From Maribacter forsetii DSM 18668 (GTDB lineage: Bacteria > Bacteroidota > Bacteroidia > Flavobacteriales > Flavobacteriaceae): a DNA stretch of 64,000 nt. The DNA lies in the NCBI RefSeq assembly GCF_000744105.1, contig NZ_JQLH01000001.1, forward strand, positions 248,001 through 312,000, in the 5' to 3' direction. This document shows, in pieces, positions 8,750-16,490 of the stretch; the first letter of the stretch is position 1, and every line of letters begins with the position of its first letter. Under the pieces are notes generated by a model. That model saw only the letters and a program-made list of their open reading frames with translations. It was not told the origin of the DNA and searched no databases. The position numbers and the translations under genes were made by a program.

Positions 8750-8780
8750 AAAACATACGAAATCTCTTACCTTAGGTCAA
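8750..8780 (-). promoter_or_regulatory. Candidate promoter of the arsenosugar/SusCD operon
   Basis: On the minus strand TTG (8780-8778), 20 bp, then TATGTTTT (8757-8750) matches the Bacteroidetes -33/-7 pattern (TTG, TAnnTTTG) at 7 of 8 -7 positions. It lies 31 bp upstream of the TTG start of the DUF2064 gene. Confidence 0.4.
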
Positions 8781-8902
8781 TATGTCAGTTTTAGACTAGT
8801 TGGTTGGTTTTAAACAAATTTAAATTGTGCTACCTTAATATTAAACCCATAAACTCACTGTAAAGTCCGTTTATCTTCCTTTTTTTGACATGGGATCTGA
8901 CA

Positions 8903-8950
8903 AAATTTTAAGGTTACAGACTGGTTAGTCTAAAAAAAGCCTTAAAATTT
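8903..8950 (+). repeat. Nested inverted repeat in htrA upstream region
   Basis: AAATTTTAAGG (8903-8913) and CCTTAAAATTT (8940-8950) are perfect 11-bp inverted copies. Inside them AGACT (8918-8922) and AGTCT (8927-8931) pair around a 4-base loop. The result would be a long two-part stem in DNA or RNA. No U-run follows directly. Confidence 0.65.
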
Positions 8951-8975
8951 CAATCAGTTTTAATTTTTTTTTAGC

Positions 8976-9011
8976 ATTGGCAGTCCTATGCGTGGCATAG
9001 CCTTTGCCAAT
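8976..9011 (+). promoter_or_regulatory. Imperfect palindrome in htrA leader
   Basis: ATTGGCA (8976-8982) pairs with TGCCAAT (9005-9011), and inside it CTATGC (8986-8991) pairs with GCATAG (8995-9000) around GTG. The structure ends 35 bp before the htrA start. It could be an operator or an RNA hairpin; the sequence alone does not decide. Confidence 0.5.
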
Positions 9012-9046
9012 AAGACATCAGAAGAATCATAAAAATTTAAATACAT

Positions 9047-10567
9047 ATGAAATCAAATACAAATACCAGAAGCGCTTGGAAGGTTTACTTCTTCTCGGCA
9101 GTTATTGCTCTAGTCGTAAGTTACGGAGTAATTCAATTTAACAAACAAAATGAATCGGATAAGGAAACTAGCGGAGTAACCGTGGTTGAATCTGTACCAG
9201 GAGCACAGGCTTTATACACAAAGGATAATGAAGGAAATATTAAGCCTTTAGATTTTACGGAAACTTCTGAAAAAGTTTTAGATGCCGTGGTGCATATTAA
9301 ATCTACCCAAACGGGATCAACAAGCCAGAGACAAGGAGCGAGAGAATTACCAGACCCTTTTAAAGAATTTTTTGGCGATATGTTTAAAGGGCAATCTCCA
9401 AATGGAGGGCAATCAAGACCTAGAGTAGGTACAGGTTCTGGAGTGATTATTAATGATAAAGGATATATCGTTACCAATAATCATGTTATCGATAATGCAG
9501 ATGAGGTTGAGGTAACTTTATATAACAATCAATCGTATAAAGCCACTGTAATCGGTACAGACCCGACTACAGATTTGGCGTTATTACAGATTAAAGCAGA
9601 TAATTTAAAAACGATGTCTTTGGTCAATTCAGATGATGTTGAAGTTGGCGAGTGGGTATTGGCAGTTGGTAATCCGTTAGGGTTGAATTCTACGGTTACC
9701 GCCGGTATTGTTAGTGCAAAGGCAAGAAGCATTCATATTAATACAGATAAGTTTGCGGTAGAAAGCTTTATACAGACAGATGCCGCTATCAACCCTGGTA
9801 ACAGTGGTGGTGCTTTGGTAAATCTTGATGGTAATTTGGTAGGAATTAACACAGCCATTGCTAGCACAACCGGTACTTATACCGGATACGGATTTGCGGT
9901 GCCTAGTAACATCGTTACCAAAGTGGTTGAAGATTTACTGAAATTCGGTAACGTACAACGTGGCATGTTGGGGGTTTCTATTAGAACTATGGACAGTAAC
10001 TTGGCAAAAGAAAAAGATGTTGACTTTACCAAAGGTGTTTGGGTAGAGCAAGTAGGTGAAGATAGTGGTGCTGATTTGGCAGGTATGGAATCTGGCGATA
10101 TTATAGTTAGTGTAAACGGTAAAGAAACAGCTACGTCACCAAGACTTCAAGAAATTATAGCAGGTAAAAGACCTGGTGATAAGGTTGCTATTATTGTAAA
10201 TAGAAATGGAAAGGAAAAAGAATTGGAAGTAGAGCTACATAATTCTCAAGGTGGAACAGATTTTATCAAGAAAGAGAAGAAAGAAGTATTTAATCTTTTA
10301 GGTGCGGATTTTGAAAATGTAGACAAGCAATTAGCCAAAAAATTAGATATTGATGGTGGGGTACAGGTTTCTAAACTATACCCTGGTAAGATTAAGAGTG
10401 AGACGCAAATGAGAGCTGGTTTCATCATTACGCATATTGATGGTAAACGTGTAGATGACATTGATGATGTTGCTGCTATTTTGGAGAACAAAAAAGGCGG
10501 AGTAATGTTAGAAGGTGTTTATGAAGATGGCACTAAAAATTATTATGCCTTCGGATTGGATTCATAG
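9047..10567 (+). CDS. htrA: HtrA/DegP-family periplasmic serine protease
   Basis: A 506-residue Do-family protease. An N-terminal hydrophobic segment (about residues 11-30) directs export or anchoring. The trypsin-like domain has the triad His146 (TNNHVI), Asp176 (TTDLALL) and Ser253 (NPGNSGGAL). Two PDZ domains follow, at about residues 300-395 and 410-500. It degrades or refolds misfolded envelope proteins and is usually induced by envelope stress. The gene is monocistronic, with its own terminator at 10591-10627 and a structured upstream region. Assignment to DegP versus DegQ subtype cannot be made from sequence alone. Confidence 0.95.
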   Translation: MKSNTNTRSAWKVYFFSAVIALVVSYGVIQFNKQNESDKETSGVTVVESVPGAQALYTKDNEGNIKPLDFTETSEKVLDAVVHIKSTQTGSTSQRQGARELPDPFKEFFGDMFKGQSPNGGQSRPRVGTGSGVIINDKGYIVTNNHVIDNADEVEVTLYNNQSYKATVIGTDPTTDLALLQIKADNLKTMSLVNSDDVEVGEWVLAVGNPLGLNSTVTAGIVSAKARSIHINTDKFAVESFIQTDAAINPGNSGGALVNLDGNLVGINTAIASTTGTYTGYGFAVPSNIVTKVVEDLLKFGNVQRGMLGVSIRTMDSNLAKEKDVDFTKGVWVEQVGEDSGADLAGMESGDIIVSVNGKETATSPRLQEIIAGKRPGDKVAIIVNRNGKEKELEVELHNSQGGTDFIKKEKKEVFNLLGADFENVDKQLAKKLDIDGGVQVSKLYPGKIKSETQMRAGFIITHIDGKRVDDIDDVAAILENKKGGVMLEGVYEDGTKNYYAFGLDS

Positions 10568-10590
10568 TCCGCTATAATGATTAATTTTAT

Positions 10591-10627
10591 GCCAAGCGGA
10601 TAATAGTATCCGTTTGGCATTTTTTTT
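10591..10627 (+). terminator. Rho-independent terminator of htrA
   Basis: GCCAAGCGGATA pairs with TATCCGTTTGGC around ATAG (one G-T pair), followed by AT7. It lies 24 bp after the htrA stop codon. Confidence 0.9.
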
Positions 10628-10645
10628 GAAATTAATTCTAGATAG

Positions 10646-11419
10646 ATGCAAATAGGTTCTAAGTCCATTGGTTTGGTGCTTTCCGGTGGAGGCATTAGAG
10701 GCATGGCACATATAGGTGTTATTAAGGCAATGCAAGAGTTTGGCATTGAGGCTAAAGTGGTATCCGGTAGTAGTATTGGTGCATTAGTGGGTGCATTGTA
10801 TGCGGCAGACAAACCTGTAGTAGATATGCTTAAGTTTTTTAAGGAAACACCGCTTTTCAAATACAATTACTTTGCTGTTGCTAAACCAGGTTTATTGAAT
10901 AGCGAGAGTTATATAGCTTCTTTTAAACAGTATTTTCCAGATGATAGTTTTGAGGCCTTGAATAGAGAACTCCACGTAGTCGCTACAAATTTGCAAAAAG
11001 GTGAAGAGCTTTTTATCGATAAGGGTGAATTGATAAAGCCTTTATTGGCATCGGCTGCATTACCACCTGTTTTTAGTCCTGTAGAGTATAAGGGAGAATT
11101 ATATGCCGATGGCGGAATCATGAACAATTTTCCGTCTGAAGCTGTTCTGCCAAAAGTTGATTATGTAATTGGTAGTAATGTATCTGTGGTTTCTCAATTA
11201 GAGAAAAAACATTTGAACAATTCATTTCAATTGACAGGCAGAGTAACGGGGTTGATGATTTACGCGATTAACCGCCAAAAAATCAATAATTGTCACCTTG
11301 TACTAGAATCTAAAGAACTGGAACATATTGGCTTGCTAGATAGAAGAGGCATTGAAAAAGCCTACGCCATTGGCTATGAAGCTGCTGTTAAAAAGTTTGA
11401 GGAGGTATTTACCAAATAG
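10646..11419 (+). CDS. Patatin-like phospholipase
   Basis: A 257-residue member of the bacterial RssA/YchK-type patatin family. It has the oxyanion loop GGGIRG near the N-terminus, the nucleophile elbow GSSIG with Ser43, and the dyad aspartate Asp155 in ADGGIMNNFP. The family hydrolyses acyl esters of lipids; no signal peptide is visible, so it is probably cytoplasmic or membrane-associated. It follows the htrA terminator and ends 4 bp from the convergent SLC13 gene. The physiological substrate is unknown. Confidence 0.9.
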   Translation: MQIGSKSIGLVLSGGGIRGMAHIGVIKAMQEFGIEAKVVSGSSIGALVGALYAADKPVVDMLKFFKETPLFKYNYFAVAKPGLLNSESYIASFKQYFPDDSFEALNRELHVVATNLQKGEELFIDKGELIKPLLASAALPPVFSPVEYKGELYADGGIMNNFPSEAVLPKVDYVIGSNVSVVSQLEKKHLNNSFQLTGRVTGLMIYAINRQKINNCHLVLESKELEHIGLLDRRGIEKAYAIGYEAAVKKFEEVFTK

Positions 11420-11423
11420 CTGA

Positions 11424-13271
11424 TTACAGCATCGCACTTAAAAGCAAGGTACCCACAATCCAAAGTACTACGGATATAACCCCGCCGATTACTAAAAAGT
11501 GTTTGAATTTATATATTCCCATACTGTAGATAAGTGCATTTGTTTGATATCCTAAGGGAGTAAAGAAACTGAAATTTGCCGCAAACATTACACATAGAAT
11601 AAATGGCTTGGGATCAAGACTTAACCCGCTGGCCAATGAAATTCCAATAGGTGCCATTATAATTGCCGTAGCATTGTTTGATACAACACTACTTAGAATC
11701 ATGGTGGTTAAAAATAACAATCCGATTATAAATATTGGTTGCTGACCGGCCATTAAGGCTAAAAGTTCTTCCGTGATCCAAGTGTCTGCCTTGGCATTAC
11801 TCATCGCAATACCTAACGGTATCATACCTGCTAATAAGAATATAATTTGCCAGTTTATCTTTTCATAAATACGATTTAACTCTACGCACTTAAAAAGAAG
11901 CATAGCTAAGGTTCCTGTAATTACGCTCGTCATTACTTCAAAAATTCCCGTAGCTGCCATGGCAATGGTGGCAATTAAAATCAGGATGGATAAGTTTCTT
12001 TTAAATGGAGTAGAAGGCGTGCGACCTTCATATTGGTTTAATACCGCTAGATTATTGCTGTTTTCAAAGTTAGAAACGTATTCTGGTTTAGTCTGTATTA
12101 ATAATCGATCCCCAACATGAAGTTTTGTAAACTCATGATTACTTTGGTGTAATCTATTTTGTAGAATACGTAGTTTCTTTCTTTTATTGATACCAAGCGG
12201 AATAGCTCTTGGTATCAATATAGTTTTCAACTCGGGCAAATTTCTACCTAAAAAACGAGAACCGGGTAACAGTAGAAGTTCTAATAATAAGTTTTCATCT
12301 TTGTCATCTTTTGATTCTTCATCAGCCTTTTTAGAACTTGCTACTTTCTTTATTTGAGTTGTTTTAGTAGAAGTAAAATGGTCTTTTTCTGCTAAATCGA
12401 CGTCAAAATAACCTTCACCACGCATTTTTTGAAGATTTTCTAAACTACAGTGTAAAAGAATGACATCGTTTGGTTTAATCAGTAAATCATGATTATCAAG
12501 ATTTTGATCGTAGCCATATCTAGACAAGCGTAACACCGTTATGTCAGCTTCTTTATACATAAAGCTTTCCCCAATTGGTTTCTCAACTAATGGAGAATCT
12601 TGTTCAATAGTCAAGGTCAAAAGATAGCGGTCAAGATCATAATTGTCTGAAAGTTCGCCATTGTCTTTTGGTAAAAAACGATAGAAAATGGCTATAATTC
12701 CTATAGAAATGATTAAAAAAGTGCCTCCTAGGAACGAAAATTCAAAAAAACCGAGTTTTTCGCCTGTGTACCTAGTAGCTATATTACTGACCAATAAGTT
12801 GGTTGAAGTTCCCATAAGGGTACAGCTCCCTCCTAGAATACTTGCGAATGATATAGGTAATAATAATTTTCCTGGTGGTAGTTGATACTTTTCTCGTAGC
12901 TCGGCAACTATCTTTATAAACACTATTACTACAGCAGTAGAACTTACAAATGTAGAAATACTACCTGCAATCAGCATAATAGCGACCATGGCCAAGACAA
13001 CCGGCCAGTTCTTTAAAACCTTTAAACCTTTTGCGAGATAAGAAATGGCTCCATTTTCTTCAAGTCCGATCGCTAAGATCATTAGACATAGAATGGTGAT
13101 CACGGCTTTGTTAGAAAATCCGCTGACGGCTTCTTCGGGGGAAACCAAGCCTGTCAATAGTAACGCGGCAATAATGCAAAAGGCAATTTTATCCATGGGG
13201 AAAACCTCAAAAGCAAACAATATAATGACTGCTGCGATGATGATAAAAACACCAATGATTTCTATAGACAT
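11424..13271 (-). CDS. SLC13/DASS-type permease with two TrkA-C domains
   Basis: A 615-residue inner-membrane transporter. N-terminal helices (about residues 1-195) and C-terminal helices (about 430-615) flank a cytoplasmic region containing two RCK/TrkA-C-like domains (about 210-290 and 330-405), separated by a charged stretch. The SNNATAIIMAPI and SSTAVVIVFIKI segments fit the ion transporter/DASS superfamily. Members move divalent anions such as sulfate or dicarboxylates, usually with sodium. It is transcribed alone, convergent with the patatin gene. The substrate is not determinable. Confidence 0.88.
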   Translation of the reverse strand: MSIEIIGVFIIIAAVIILFAFEVFPMDKIAFCIIAALLLTGLVSPEEAVSGFSNKAVITILCLMILAIGLEENGAISYLAKGLKVLKNWPVVLAMVAIMLIAGSISTFVSSTAVVIVFIKIVAELREKYQLPPGKLLLPISFASILGGSCTLMGTSTNLLVSNIATRYTGEKLGFFEFSFLGGTFLIISIGIIAIFYRFLPKDNGELSDNYDLDRYLLTLTIEQDSPLVEKPIGESFMYKEADITVLRLSRYGYDQNLDNHDLLIKPNDVILLHCSLENLQKMRGEGYFDVDLAEKDHFTSTKTTQIKKVASSKKADEESKDDKDENLLLELLLLPGSRFLGRNLPELKTILIPRAIPLGINKRKKLRILQNRLHQSNHEFTKLHVGDRLLIQTKPEYVSNFENSNNLAVLNQYEGRTPSTPFKRNLSILILIATIAMAATGIFEVMTSVITGTLAMLLFKCVELNRIYEKINWQIIFLLAGMIPLGIAMSNAKADTWITEELLALMAGQQPIFIIGLLFLTTMILSSVVSNNATAIIMAPIGISLASGLSLDPKPFILCVMFAANFSFFTPLGYQTNALIYSMGIYKFKHFLVIGGVISVVLWIVGTLLLSAML

Positions 13272-13376
13272 ACCTAATGAGAATTGAAAATACTATCAAA
13301 GATATTTCAACGCTCCATTAAGGATGACTCAATCGAATTTAGTTTTGACTTGGAGTGGATAATGATTAAAAAAAAG

Positions 13377-13458
13377 AACGTCATTACAAAAGTAGTGTAC
13401 TAATCTGTTGAATAGTTGTACCTATTGGTCAGGTTGTTTCGTATCTCGTAATGACGTT
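13377..13458. repeat. 82-bp segment bounded by perfect 11-bp inverted repeats
   Basis: AACGTCATTAC (13377-13387) is repeated inverted as GTAATGACGTT (13448-13458), enclosing 60 bp with no coding potential. It lies between the SLC13 permease start and the reductase stop. It could be a small mobile remnant or an RNA hairpin; no flanking target duplication is evident. Confidence 0.55.
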
Positions 13459-13484
13459 TAATGAATTTTAATCCCTAAATGGGC

Positions 13485-14534
13485 TTACACATCATCAAAA
13501 TCTACTTTTATAGTAGGTGTGGTTGCATGCGCTTGACAGGTTAAGATAAATCCATCTGCAATTTCTTTATCGGTCAGAATCTGGTTCATAACCATTTCAG
13601 CTTTTCCTTCCGTTACCTTGGCAATACAGCTACTACATACTCCGCCTTGGCATGAATATGGAGCATCAATATTTTCTTTTAAAACAGCATCTAGAATTAT
13701 GGTTTTCTTATCCATAGTAAACTCAAATTCTTCATCATCAACAAGTACAGTAACCGCGGTTTGGCCATCTGCTTGTACAGGCAATTCTTCTTTTATTTCC
13801 GTTGGTGTAAATAGCTCAAAATGGATTTTATCCTTATCTACTTCATTCTCAATTAAAGTATCTTGTACCAAACGAATCATCTCCTCTGGTCCACATAAAT
13901 AGTATCCATCAAAATCAACATCCTTATGCTTATTTAATAATGCATAGTTTACAGTTGAGGTATCTATTCTACCAAATAAAGCCTTGTCTTCACGTGTTTG
14001 ACTATTAGTGAAGTATACAAAAAACCGATTGGCATATTCTAGTTCAAGTTTTACCAAATCTGTATAGAACATAGTCTCTTCGTAAGATTTGTTACCGTAA
14101 ACCAAAACGAATTTGTTTTTAGGGTTACTATCTAAAACAGACTTTACAATACTCATGATTGGTGTAATACCACTACCCGCGGCAAAAGCGGCAATATTCT
14201 GTACTTCTTTGGTTGTATTGAATACGAAACGACCTTCTGGTTCCATTACTTCTAATGTATCACCAACTTTTAATTCTGAGTTGGCGTAATTGGAGAACCC
14301 TCCATTATCTACTTTTTTAATGCCGATGGTGATGCCATCTTTTTCGGTAGATGAACTAATAGAGTATGCTCTTCTAAGTTCTTTACCCTTAATCTCTTTT
14401 TTAATGGTGATATACTGACCCGCCGTAAAGGTGAAAGTCTGTGCCAATTCTTTCGGAATTGAAAACGTAACGGCAACAGAGGTTGGCGTCAATTGCTTGA
14501 TATGTTTTATCGTTAATGGGTGAAAATGCGACAT
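13485..14534 (-). CDS. FAD/NAD(P) ferredoxin-type reductase with C-terminal 2Fe-2S domain
   Basis: A 349-residue PaaE-like electron-transfer flavoprotein. FAD-binding RAYSISSS lies at about residues 55-62, the NAD(P)-binding segment AAGSGITPIMS at about 117-127, and YYLCGPEEM near 210. A plant-type 2Fe-2S domain fills about 255-349 with the cluster cysteines in SCQGGVCSSC and a later CQA. It passes electrons from NAD(P)H to an oxygenase or other partner. No phenylacetate genes are nearby, so the partner is unknown. A TAnnTTTG element and a TGAC-N4-GTCA palindrome lie upstream. Confidence 0.9.
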   Translation of the reverse strand: MSHFHPLTIKHIKQLTPTSVAVTFSIPKELAQTFTFTAGQYITIKKEIKGKELRRAYSISSSTEKDGITIGIKKVDNGGFSNYANSELKVGDTLEVMEPEGRFVFNTTKEVQNIAAFAAGSGITPIMSIVKSVLDSNPKNKFVLVYGNKSYEETMFYTDLVKLELEYANRFFVYFTNSQTREDKALFGRIDTSTVNYALLNKHKDVDFDGYYLCGPEEMIRLVQDTLIENEVDKDKIHFELFTPTEIKEELPVQADGQTAVTVLVDDEEFEFTMDKKTIILDAVLKENIDAPYSCQGGVCSSCIAKVTEGKAEMVMNQILTDKEIADGFILTCQAHATTPTIKVDFDDV

Positions 14535-14559
14535 ATATTCGTTTCTTTAAATCGATTTA

Positions 14560-14567
14560 CAAAATTA
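14560..14567 (-). promoter_or_regulatory. Perfect -7 element of the ferredoxin reductase gene
   Basis: TAATTTTG on the minus strand matches TAnnTTTG exactly, 26 bp upstream of the ATG at 14534. No clear TTG -33 box is seen at the usual distance, which would fit an activator-dependent promoter. Confidence 0.5.
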
Positions 14568-14589
14568 AGCATGCTTTTGCGATATCATA

Positions 14590-14601
14590 TGACATTTGTC
14601 A
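14590..14601 (-). promoter_or_regulatory. Candidate Crp/Fnr-family binding site
   Basis: TGACATTTGTCA is a perfect 12-bp palindrome (TGACA-TT-TGTCA) resembling Fnr/Crp half-sites. Its centre is roughly 40 bp upstream of the start predicted from the -7 element at 14560-14567, the classic class II activator position. Confidence 0.42.
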
Positions 14602-14691
14602 AAAAAGTCTAACGGTCAATGGCTTTTACAGCGTTTTTCTCACATTAAATAATCCTTAATTTATCTTTTTTGAAAAAAAACATATGAAAAT

Positions 14692-14720
14692 TGTCCCTAA
14701 TTTGATTTCGGTTACGTCAT
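14692..14720 (+). promoter_or_regulatory. Possible ECF-type promoter of the YciI-ECF pair
   Basis: TGTCCC (14692-14697), 17 bp, then CGTCAT (14715-14720) has the layout of ECF promoters and a TGTC-type -35. ECF42 factors often autoregulate their DGPF/YciI neighbour. This is pattern similarity only. Confidence 0.25.
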
Positions 14721-14777
14721 GAGGTAAACAAAAAGAACTTAGAGCGAGTTCTATGTAAAAATTAAAACGATTAAATT

Positions 14778-15128
14778 ATGAAAGATTTTATGATGATTTT
14801 CATTGGTGCAGATTACCAAGAATTAGGTTTATCGCCAGAGCAGTTGCAAGAACGTATGGGAAAATGGTTCGCTTGGAACGAAAAAATGCAAAAACAAGGT
14901 ATCGTAAAAGCTGGTGATGCATTGGTGCCACATGTAAAAAGAGTATCTGGACCCAACCGTACCGTAACCGATGCCCCGTTGATTGAAGGTAAAGAATTAA
15001 TTGGAGGATATTATATTGTACAAGCAGAGAATGCCGATGCCGTTGTAAAAATTGCAGAAGATTACCCAGATTACGATTTAGATGGCACCGTAGAAATTAG
15101 GGAAGTAATGGTATTTGACCAACAATAA
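14778..15128 (+). CDS. YciI-family (DGPF) protein, ECF42 partner
   Basis: A 116-residue cytoplasmic protein of the YCII/DGPF fold with an LIGGYYIVQAENADAVVKIA core. The biochemical role of the family is poorly known. The important clue is context: it lies 3 bp before an ECF sigma factor with a long C-terminal extension. This gene pairing defines the ECF42 group, where the DGPF gene is a usual target of the sigma factor. The ATG at 14778 gives the normal family length. Confidence 0.85.
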   Translation: MKDFMMIFIGADYQELGLSPEQLQERMGKWFAWNEKMQKQGIVKAGDALVPHVKRVSGPNRTVTDAPLIEGKELIGGYYIVQAENADAVVKIAEDYPDYDLDGTVEIREVMVFDQQ

Positions 15129-15131
15129 TAT

Positions 15132-16367
15132 ATGGAACATAAAGTAGTAGACCATCTTTTTAGACATCATTACGGGAAGATGGTCGCTATTTTAACCCGT
15201 TTTTTCGGCTTATCTCATATAGAAACTATTGAAGATGCGGTACAGGATACCTTTATAAAAGCAACTTCTCAATGGCGAACCCAAATTCCCGATAATCCAG
15301 AAGCTTGGCTGAACCGAGTTGCGAAGAACAGAACAATTGATATTCTAAGAAGCATACAAGCTGAAAAGAATAGAAATCTTGCCATTACCACAGGAGCTTC
15401 TACGTTACAGATTGATGAACTTTTTTTAGACCATGAAGTAGCCGATAGTCAATTACGAATGATTTTCGTTGCCTGCCACCCTACTTTGCATCCTAATGAA
15501 CAAATTGCATTTGCGCTTAAAACAATTTCAGGTTTTAGCATTAAAGAAATAGCTGCGGCATTGTTGACCAAAGAAGAAACTATTTCTAAACGACTGACCC
15601 GGGCAAAGAAAACAATAATAGAAAGGGATATTCAGTTTCAATACCCAGATCCAGAAGCAATTCATAATCGCATGGAGCGGGTCATGAAAGTTATTTATTT
15701 GACGTTTAATGAAGGGTTTCATTCCACTAATAAAGAAAAATTAATTAAAGAAGATTTGTGTGGCGAAGCCATTCGACTTTGCCAACTTCTTTTGAAAAAA
15801 GAGCAGTTTAGAAGCGGAAGTTTGTATGCACTTTTTGCGTTACTATGTTTTCATATATCGCGACTGGAGAGTAAAATTTCGTCTGATAATCAATTGGTTA
15901 ATTTGAAAAATCAAGACCGTACCAAATGGTATTTTCCACTGATAAAAATGGGAAATAGCGCAATGCACAAAGCCATGGATTACGATGATAGTTCGGTGTA
16001 TCATTACGAAGCTGCTATAGCCTCTGAACATTTAAATGCAAAAACATTTAAAGATACCAACTGGAGAAAGATTTCTTATTGGTATGAACAGTTGTATACG
16101 TTTGAACCTAACATGTTTATATTGTTAAATCATGCAACAGTTTGTCTTCAACTAAACGATTTAGCGAAAACATATCAATTACTGAATTGCATTGAGGTAG
16201 CCGAACTTGGTCAAAGAGCATATCTATATTATGGTTGTTATGCGGAATATTATCTGAAAAAAGGTGAGAAAGATTTGGCAATCTCTTTTTTAGACAAAGC
16301 ATTGCTGGAAACATCGAATAGGTTGGAGCGGGAGTTTTTGATGAAGAAGCGGGAAAAGCTGCTATAG
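15132..16367 (+). CDS. ECF42-type RNA polymerase sigma factor with C-terminal extension
   Basis: A 411-residue sigma factor, about twice the usual ECF length. Region 2 lies near residues 7-75 (ETIEDAVQDTFIKA), and region 4 near 115-170 (FSIKEIAAALLTKEETISKRLTRAKK). From about 185 a conserved helical extension follows (DUF6596/TPR-like, with MKVIYLTFNEGF and a C-terminal repeat-like tail). In ECF42 factors this extension replaces a separate anti-sigma factor and is needed for activity. No anti-sigma gene is adjacent here. It is co-transcribed with the YciI gene 3 bp upstream. Confidence 0.9.
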   Translation: MEHKVVDHLFRHHYGKMVAILTRFFGLSHIETIEDAVQDTFIKATSQWRTQIPDNPEAWLNRVAKNRTIDILRSIQAEKNRNLAITTGASTLQIDELFLDHEVADSQLRMIFVACHPTLHPNEQIAFALKTISGFSIKEIAAALLTKEETISKRLTRAKKTIIERDIQFQYPDPEAIHNRMERVMKVIYLTFNEGFHSTNKEKLIKEDLCGEAIRLCQLLLKKEQFRSGSLYALFALLCFHISRLESKISSDNQLVNLKNQDRTKWYFPLIKMGNSAMHKAMDYDDSSVYHYEAAIASEHLNAKTFKDTNWRKISYWYEQLYTFEPNMFILLNHATVCLQLNDLAKTYQLLNCIEVAELGQRAYLYYGCYAEYYLKKGEKDLAISFLDKALLETSNRLEREFLMKKREKLL

Positions 16368-16490
16368 CAGTGTCTTTCTCTTAATATTAATAAACGCAAC
16401 TTATCGAGGTTTTCAACACTATGCAGTATTTTACTTACGTTATGTGCTGAAATTGGTACTTTAGTTCTAAATCAACAAACCTACTTAAAC

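Larger units (their letters stand above)
8719..9046. other. Divergent intergenic region with strong secondary structure, no gene
   Basis: This 328-bp gap between the divergent DUF2064 and htrA genes has no credible open frame. It holds the candidate operon promoter at 8750-8780 and two strong inverted repeats on the htrA side (8903-8950 and 8976-9011). A 10-mer TTTTAGACTA at 8788-8797 also recurs inverted as TAGTCTAAAA at 8926-8935. Confidence 0.6.

Noticed and set aside
9133..9477. 114-residue frame antisense to htrA
   Set aside because: It lies fully inside the htrA protease domain on the opposite strand.
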